This document shows, piece after piece, positions 6,226-8,994 of a DNA stretch of 8,994 nt. Source of the DNA: DUEL01 sp964580565 (GTDB taxonomy: Bacteria; Chloroflexota; Anaerolineae; B4-G1; DUEL01). The notes below the pieces were generated by a model. The model searched no databases, was not told where the DNA came from, and worked only from the letters and a program-made list of their open reading frames with translations. How positions within the stretch are numbered: position 1 is the stretch's first letter; each line of letters opens with the position of its first letter. A program made the position numbers and the translations under genes. The stretch is taken from assembly GCA_964580565.1 (NCBI GenBank), contig CAZOLN010000113.1:1-8994 (forward strand). The letters are read 5' to 3'.

Positions 6226-7473
6226 ATGGAACGACCTCTCTTGGGAGAGAACCTCACCGTCGCCCGTCTGCGGGAGCAGTTGATCGACCTGATGGCGGTG
6301 GAACGGGTGGAGGTGCAGCGCGGGCCGGACAGGGTGATCGCTTTCTACGGCCCGCTGTACGCCGATTCGGACCTCGTTTTCGACCGCGCTTCCGAGCGGC
6401 TCAACCGCCTGGGCTACACGGCGATGCTTTCCAAGGTGGACGGAAGGACCTACCGGTTGATCGCCGTCCGAGGGGTAGCCCGCCCTCAACCCACCCGTCT
6501 GGGGCTCCATATCCTCCTCTTCATCCTCACCTTCCTCTCGGCGATGCTGGCGGGGCTCTCCCCGGCGGTGGATCTGGAGGACCCCCGGTGGTATCTCTCC
6601 GGGCTGCCCTTCGCCCTGGCCCTGATGGGGATCCTCCTGGCGCACGAACTGGCCCACTACTTCGTCGCCCGGCGGTACGGCTCGCCGGTCAGCCTCCCCT
6701 ACTTCGTCCCGATGCCTATGAGCATCCTGGGCACGATGGGGGCTGTCATCTTCCAGCGGGCCCCGATGCGGGACCGGAAGGCGTTGTTCGACATCGGCAT
6801 CGCCGGGCCGTTGGCCGGGCTGGCGGTGGCGATCCCCCTGCTGATCGTCGGCCTCCTGTTCACGGAGGTCGGCCATCCCGCGGAGATGATGAACCTCGAT
6901 TCGGTCCAGCAGCGGCTTGCGGTCCAGTGCCAGAACCCCCAGGGGGTCCGCGCCTTCTTCTGCGCCGCGTTTAGCGGGCAGGAGACGGTGGTCTTTCAGG
7001 AGGGGAACTCCCTGATCTACCTGGCGGCCAAACTGGTGACCAAGGGGCGGATCCTGCCGGACGCCAACGGGGAGGACGTGTTGCTCTCCTACCCGCCCAG
7101 CCCCGGCGGTCCCATCGCCTTCGCCGCCTGGGCGGGGCTGTTGGTGACGGCGCTGAACCTGCTGCCCATCGGTCAGTTGGACGGGGGGCACGTGGCCTAC
7201 GCGCTGCTGGGCCGGCGAGCCTGGACCCTCTCCTTCGTGGTGATCGGTCTGCTGGGGGCGCTGGGGGGATACTTGTTCCTGATCGGCAATCCGGCCTGGC
7301 CCACGTGGATCATCTGGGCGGTGCTTGCCCTCCTTCTGGGCCCTCGCCATCCCCCGCCTTTGAACGAGGCCTCCCCTCTGGGGCCCGGCCGAACGGCGCT
7401 GGGTATCTTCCTGCTGTTGGTCTTCCTCGCCACCTTCGTGCCGGTGCCGCTGGTGGTCACACCGGGGTTGTAG
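6226..7473 (+). CDS. Site-2 protease family zinc metalloprotease (peptidase M50, EGY-like)
   Basis: Intramembrane zinc protease that cleaves membrane-spanning substrates such as anti-sigma factors. The zinc motif HELAH is at residues 140-144 (LLAHELAHYFVARR) and the third ligand is D319 in NLLPIGQLDGGH (311-322), the classic M50 pair. About six or seven hydrophobic segments are visible (93-111, 124-139, 187-212, 296-314, 334-353, 358-371, 390-410). A soluble N-terminal domain of about 90 residues precedes them, and a soluble insert (about 213-290, with C235 and C246) sits between the two motifs. There is no PDZ domain, so the layout is like the plant EGY and cyanobacterial relatives rather than RseP. 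I chose ATG 6226 (415 aa), because GAGGAG lies five bases before it; the in-frame ATG at 6211 has no ribosome site and is only eight bases from the expected transcript start. No anti-sigma factor is nearby, so the substrate is unknown. Confidence 0.92.
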   Translation: MERPLLGENLTVARLREQLIDLMAVERVEVQRGPDRVIAFYGPLYADSDLVFDRASERLNRLGYTAMLSKVDGRTYRLIAVRGVARPQPTRLGLHILLFILTFLSAMLAGLSPAVDLEDPRWYLSGLPFALALMGILLAHELAHYFVARRYGSPVSLPYFVPMPMSILGTMGAVIFQRAPMRDRKALFDIGIAGPLAGLAVAIPLLIVGLLFTEVGHPAEMMNLDSVQQRLAVQCQNPQGVRAFFCAAFSGQETVVFQEGNSLIYLAAKLVTKGRILPDANGEDVLLSYPPSPGGPIAFAAWAGLLVTALNLLPIGQLDGGHVAYALLGRRAWTLSFVVIGLLGALGGYLFLIGNPAWPTWIIWAVLALLLGPRHPPPLNEASPLGPGRTALGIFLLLVFLATFVPVPLVVTPGL

Positions 7474-7478
7474 GTTGT

Positions 7479-7511
7479 GTAGGGGCGACCTGTACTGTAG
7501 GTCGCCCCTAC
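7479..7511. repeat. Perfect 13-bp-arm hairpin between convergent genes, REP-like
   Basis: GTAGGGGCGACCT (7479-7491) and its exact complement (7499-7511) surround a seven-base loop. It fills almost the whole 41-bp gap between the ends of the protease and flavodiiron genes. There is no T-run on either side, so it is not a textbook terminator, though it may stop or protect both transcripts. The GTAGGGGC...GCCCCTAC form resembles dispersed repetitive extragenic palindromes that I associate with Chloroflexota and similar genomes; this is from memory and only one copy is seen here. Confidence 0.7.
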
Positions 7512-7514
7512 CGA

Positions 7515-8708
7515 TCAGCGCAGCGACTCGGCGAAGCGGGCGCCGAAGGCCTCCGCCTCCTTGAGGTCCTCCGGGGTGGGGCCGCCGCGGAACTCGAGGG
7601 TCTCCACCACCTCCCACCGGAGCGACTCGGCCAGCCGCGCGAACTCCCGCCGTGCTCCCCCACCCCAGCCGTAACTGCCGAAGTAGGCCGCCTTCCGGTT
7701 GAAGATCCGCTTACGGGCCGCGATGTCCAGCACGTGGACCATCGGCGGGAAGAGGCCGCCCTCGTAGGTGGGCGCGCCGACGATGACGCCCCGCCGCACC
7801 CACAGCGAGGGGAGGATGTAACTGACGTGGGTGCGGGCCACGTCGAAGATCTCCACCGGCACCCCGGCTGCGGAGATCCCCTTGGCGACACCGTTCATCA
7901 CCTGCTCGGTGTTGCCGTACATCGACCCGTAGAGCAGGGTGACCCCCAACTCCGCCTCGCCGGTGGCGTACCCGGCCCACTTCTGGTACAGTTCCACGAT
8001 CCGGGCCGGGTTCTTCCGCCAGACCAGGCCGTGGGAGGGGGCGATGACCTCCACGGGCAGGTCCTTCAATCGGCCGATGGCCTTCAGCACCGGTCGGCTG
8101 AACACGGCGACGATGTTGACGTAGTAGCGGAGGGACTCCTGCTCGTAGAACCGGGGATCGTCGCACTGGTCGTCGAAGATCGCTCCGTGGAGCGCGCCGT
8201 ACCCGCCGAACCCGTCGCAGGAGAAGAGCACCTTCTGGGTCGTCTCGTAGGTCATCATCGTCTCCGGCCAGTGGACGAAGGGGGTGTGGAAGAACTGGAG
8301 GGTGTGGGTGCCCAGGGAGAGTGTCTCCCCGTCCTCGACGACGTGGATCCCCTCCTCGACCTGGTAGAAGGCGGCCAGCATCTCTTTGGTCTTCTGGGTG
8401 CCCAGGATGGTCGCCTTGGGGGCGATCCGGCGGATCGTCCTCAGGATGCCGGTGTGGTCCGGCTCCATGTGGTTGATGACGATGTAATCCAGTTTCGCCG
8501 GGTCCACCACCTCGGCGATCTGGTCCAGGAACTCGTCCGTCTTGAGCCCTTTCGCCAGATCGATGACCGCTTTCTGTTTTCCGTCCACCAGGTAGGCGTT
8601 GTAAGAGACCCCTTCTTGGGTGATGGGCCAGAGCCCTTCGAAGAGGTCGGTCGTGCGGTCGTTGACGCCAATCCAGTAGATGCCGGGGCGAATCTCGACC
8701 GTAGGCAT
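7515..8708 (-). CDS. Flavodiiron protein (A-type flavoprotein, NO and/or O2 reductase)
   Basis: Cytoplasmic enzyme that reduces nitric oxide to N2O or oxygen to water, protecting anaerobes and microaerobes. The 397 residues match the usual class A length. The N-terminal metallo-beta-lactamase-like domain carries all expected diiron ligands: H80, E82 and D84 in NHMEPDHTG, H146 in FVHWPE, D165 in SCDGFG and H226 in APSHG. The C-terminal flavodoxin domain (about 253-395) has FMN-binding YGSMYGNTE (260-268), GAPTYEGGLFP (311-321) and GSYGWGGGA (344-352). There is no fused rubredoxin or flavin-reductase domain, so a separate electron donor is needed, and none is seen here. The ATG at 8708 is chosen because GGAGG lies eight bases upstream and the family starts there; the frame stays open to 8795, but that would be non-homologous leader. 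It converges with the protease gene. Confidence 0.95.
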   Translation of the reverse strand: MPTVEIRPGIYWIGVNDRTTDLFEGLWPITQEGVSYNAYLVDGKQKAVIDLAKGLKTDEFLDQIAEVVDPAKLDYIVINHMEPDHTGILRTIRRIAPKATILGTQKTKEMLAAFYQVEEGIHVVEDGETLSLGTHTLQFFHTPFVHWPETMMTYETTQKVLFSCDGFGGYGALHGAIFDDQCDDPRFYEQESLRYYVNIVAVFSRPVLKAIGRLKDLPVEVIAPSHGLVWRKNPARIVELYQKWAGYATGEAELGVTLLYGSMYGNTEQVMNGVAKGISAAGVPVEIFDVARTHVSYILPSLWVRRGVIVGAPTYEGGLFPPMVHVLDIAARKRIFNRKAAYFGSYGWGGGARREFARLAESLRWEVVETLEFRGGPTPEDLKEAEAFGARFAESLR

Positions 8709-8797
8709 TGTCCTCACCTCCCCCGTTGATCTGAAACGTCCTGCTCGGCCATGGGTGACGGAGAGAGTGCCTCCAACGTCCTTGGCGCTGTGCATTC

Positions 8798-8806
8798 ATT
8801 CTATCA
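8798..8806 (-). promoter_or_regulatory. Extended -10 promoter of the flavodiiron gene
   Basis: On the minus strand TGA precedes TAGAAT (8798-8803), giving a TGnTAGAAT extended -10. The region 17 bp upstream reads TGTCCC, a poor -35. Transcription would begin near 8791, leaving an unusually long leader of about 83 nt before the ATG. I see no known riboswitch in that leader. Confidence 0.5.
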
Positions 8807-8900
8807 CAGAACGGCGGCGAGGGACAGTGACCCGGGATCTGTGGTTTGCCGCCTGCAGCCGGTTCGCCGGGGCTTCCGCGCCTCGCCGGTCGCAGCAGTG

Positions 8901-8935
8901 AAGAAGCCCCCGAAGGCTGATTCTCCTTCGGGGGC
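8901..8935 (-). terminator. Terminator-like hairpin upstream of the flavodiiron gene
   Basis: GCCCCCGAAGG (8906-8916) and its exact complement (8925-8935) form an 11-bp stem with an eight-base loop. On the minus strand it ends in TTCTTC, a weak pyrimidine run, and it lies about 20 bp after a possible minus-strand stop codon. It probably ends a transcript entering from the right edge. The plus-strand flank CTCCTTC is also pyrimidine-rich, so orientation is not certain. Confidence 0.6.
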
Positions 8936-8956
8936 CTCCTTCTGCTCCCGATGTGC

Positions 8957-8994
8957 TTACGGGTTGTAGAAGATCTGGCGTCGAGTGCTCCTAG
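8957..8994 (-). CDS. Possible C-terminal end of an unidentified gene
   Basis: One minus-strand frame entering from the right edge reads RSTRRQIFYNP and then TAA (8957-8959). Eleven residues are too few to identify a family. The reason for listing it is the terminator-like hairpin about 20 bp downstream on the same strand, which implies that some minus-strand transcript ends here. The other two minus frames are less attractive: one has a stop at the very edge, the other reads on. Confidence 0.3.
   Translation of the reverse strand, partial: RSTRRQIFYNP

Noticed and set aside
4017..6257. A 746-codon open frame on the minus strand across the kinase
   Set aside because: Antisense shadow of the double-GAF kinase; low-complexity His/Gln/Gly/Asp-rich translation and no ribosome site.
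6190..7617. A 475-codon minus-strand open frame across the protease gene
   Set aside because: Antisense to an intact M50 protease with all motifs; it also runs through the intergenic hairpin.
7305..8729. A 474-codon plus-strand open frame across the flavodiiron gene
   Set aside because: Antisense shadow of a gene whose metal and FMN motifs are complete.
1..8994. CRISPR array, tRNA, rRNA, insertion sequence or known riboswitch
   Set aside because: I saw no regularly spaced repeats, no clover-leaf tRNA, no rRNA-like stretch, no transposase and no recognisable aptamer core.

Overview
The window is GC-rich throughout (judged by eye, not counted), apart from a few AT-richer promoter patches. It carries six clearly recognisable genes, one small protein I only partly recognise, one 52-residue membrane protein, and two edge fragments (one of them the recognisable lpdA gene, cut at its last residues). 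The gene content fits a bacterium of the Chloroflexota: a GAF-GAF-HisKA_3 kinase paired with a NarL-type regulator, an EGY-like site-2 protease, a stand-alone LigA-like small protein, a flavodiiron protein and GC-rich intergenic palindromes. This is inference from style; no phylogenetic marker is present.

Left part (1-3131, minus strand). The left edge holds a nearly complete dihydrolipoyl dehydrogenase, lacking only its last residues, with its own near-consensus sigma-70 promoter. Upstream of it lies a second minus-strand unit that reads: promoter (about 3126-3154), 104-aa LigA-like protein, 52-aa single-pass membrane protein, formate/nitrite-family channel, intrinsic terminator (about 1501-1527). 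A 27-bp palindrome sits between this unit and the lpdA promoter.

Centre (3271-7473, plus strand). A divergent 314-bp spacer carries the promoters for both directions and two inverted repeats. It is followed by a two-gene two-component system: a NarL/FixJ response regulator, then a membrane-anchored double-GAF histidine kinase whose TTG start overlaps the regulator's stop. After a 145-bp gap comes a membrane zinc metalloprotease of the site-2 protease family, with its own -10 box.

Right part (7479-8994). A perfect 13-bp-arm hairpin fills the 41-bp gap between the convergent protease and flavodiiron protein genes. The flavodiiron protein (NO and/or O2 reductase) is on the minus strand with an extended -10 promoter. 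Beyond it are a terminator hairpin and a possible C-terminal fragment of another minus-strand gene at the window edge.

How it may work together (inference): a FNT-family anion channel, a NarX/NarL-like signalling pair and a flavodiiron NO/O2 reductase are compatible with a response to low oxygen or to nitrogen oxides, but nothing in the sequence proves they share a regulon. I do not see a clearly new biological system. The least explained items are the two small proteins that precede the FNT channel and the intergenic dyads.
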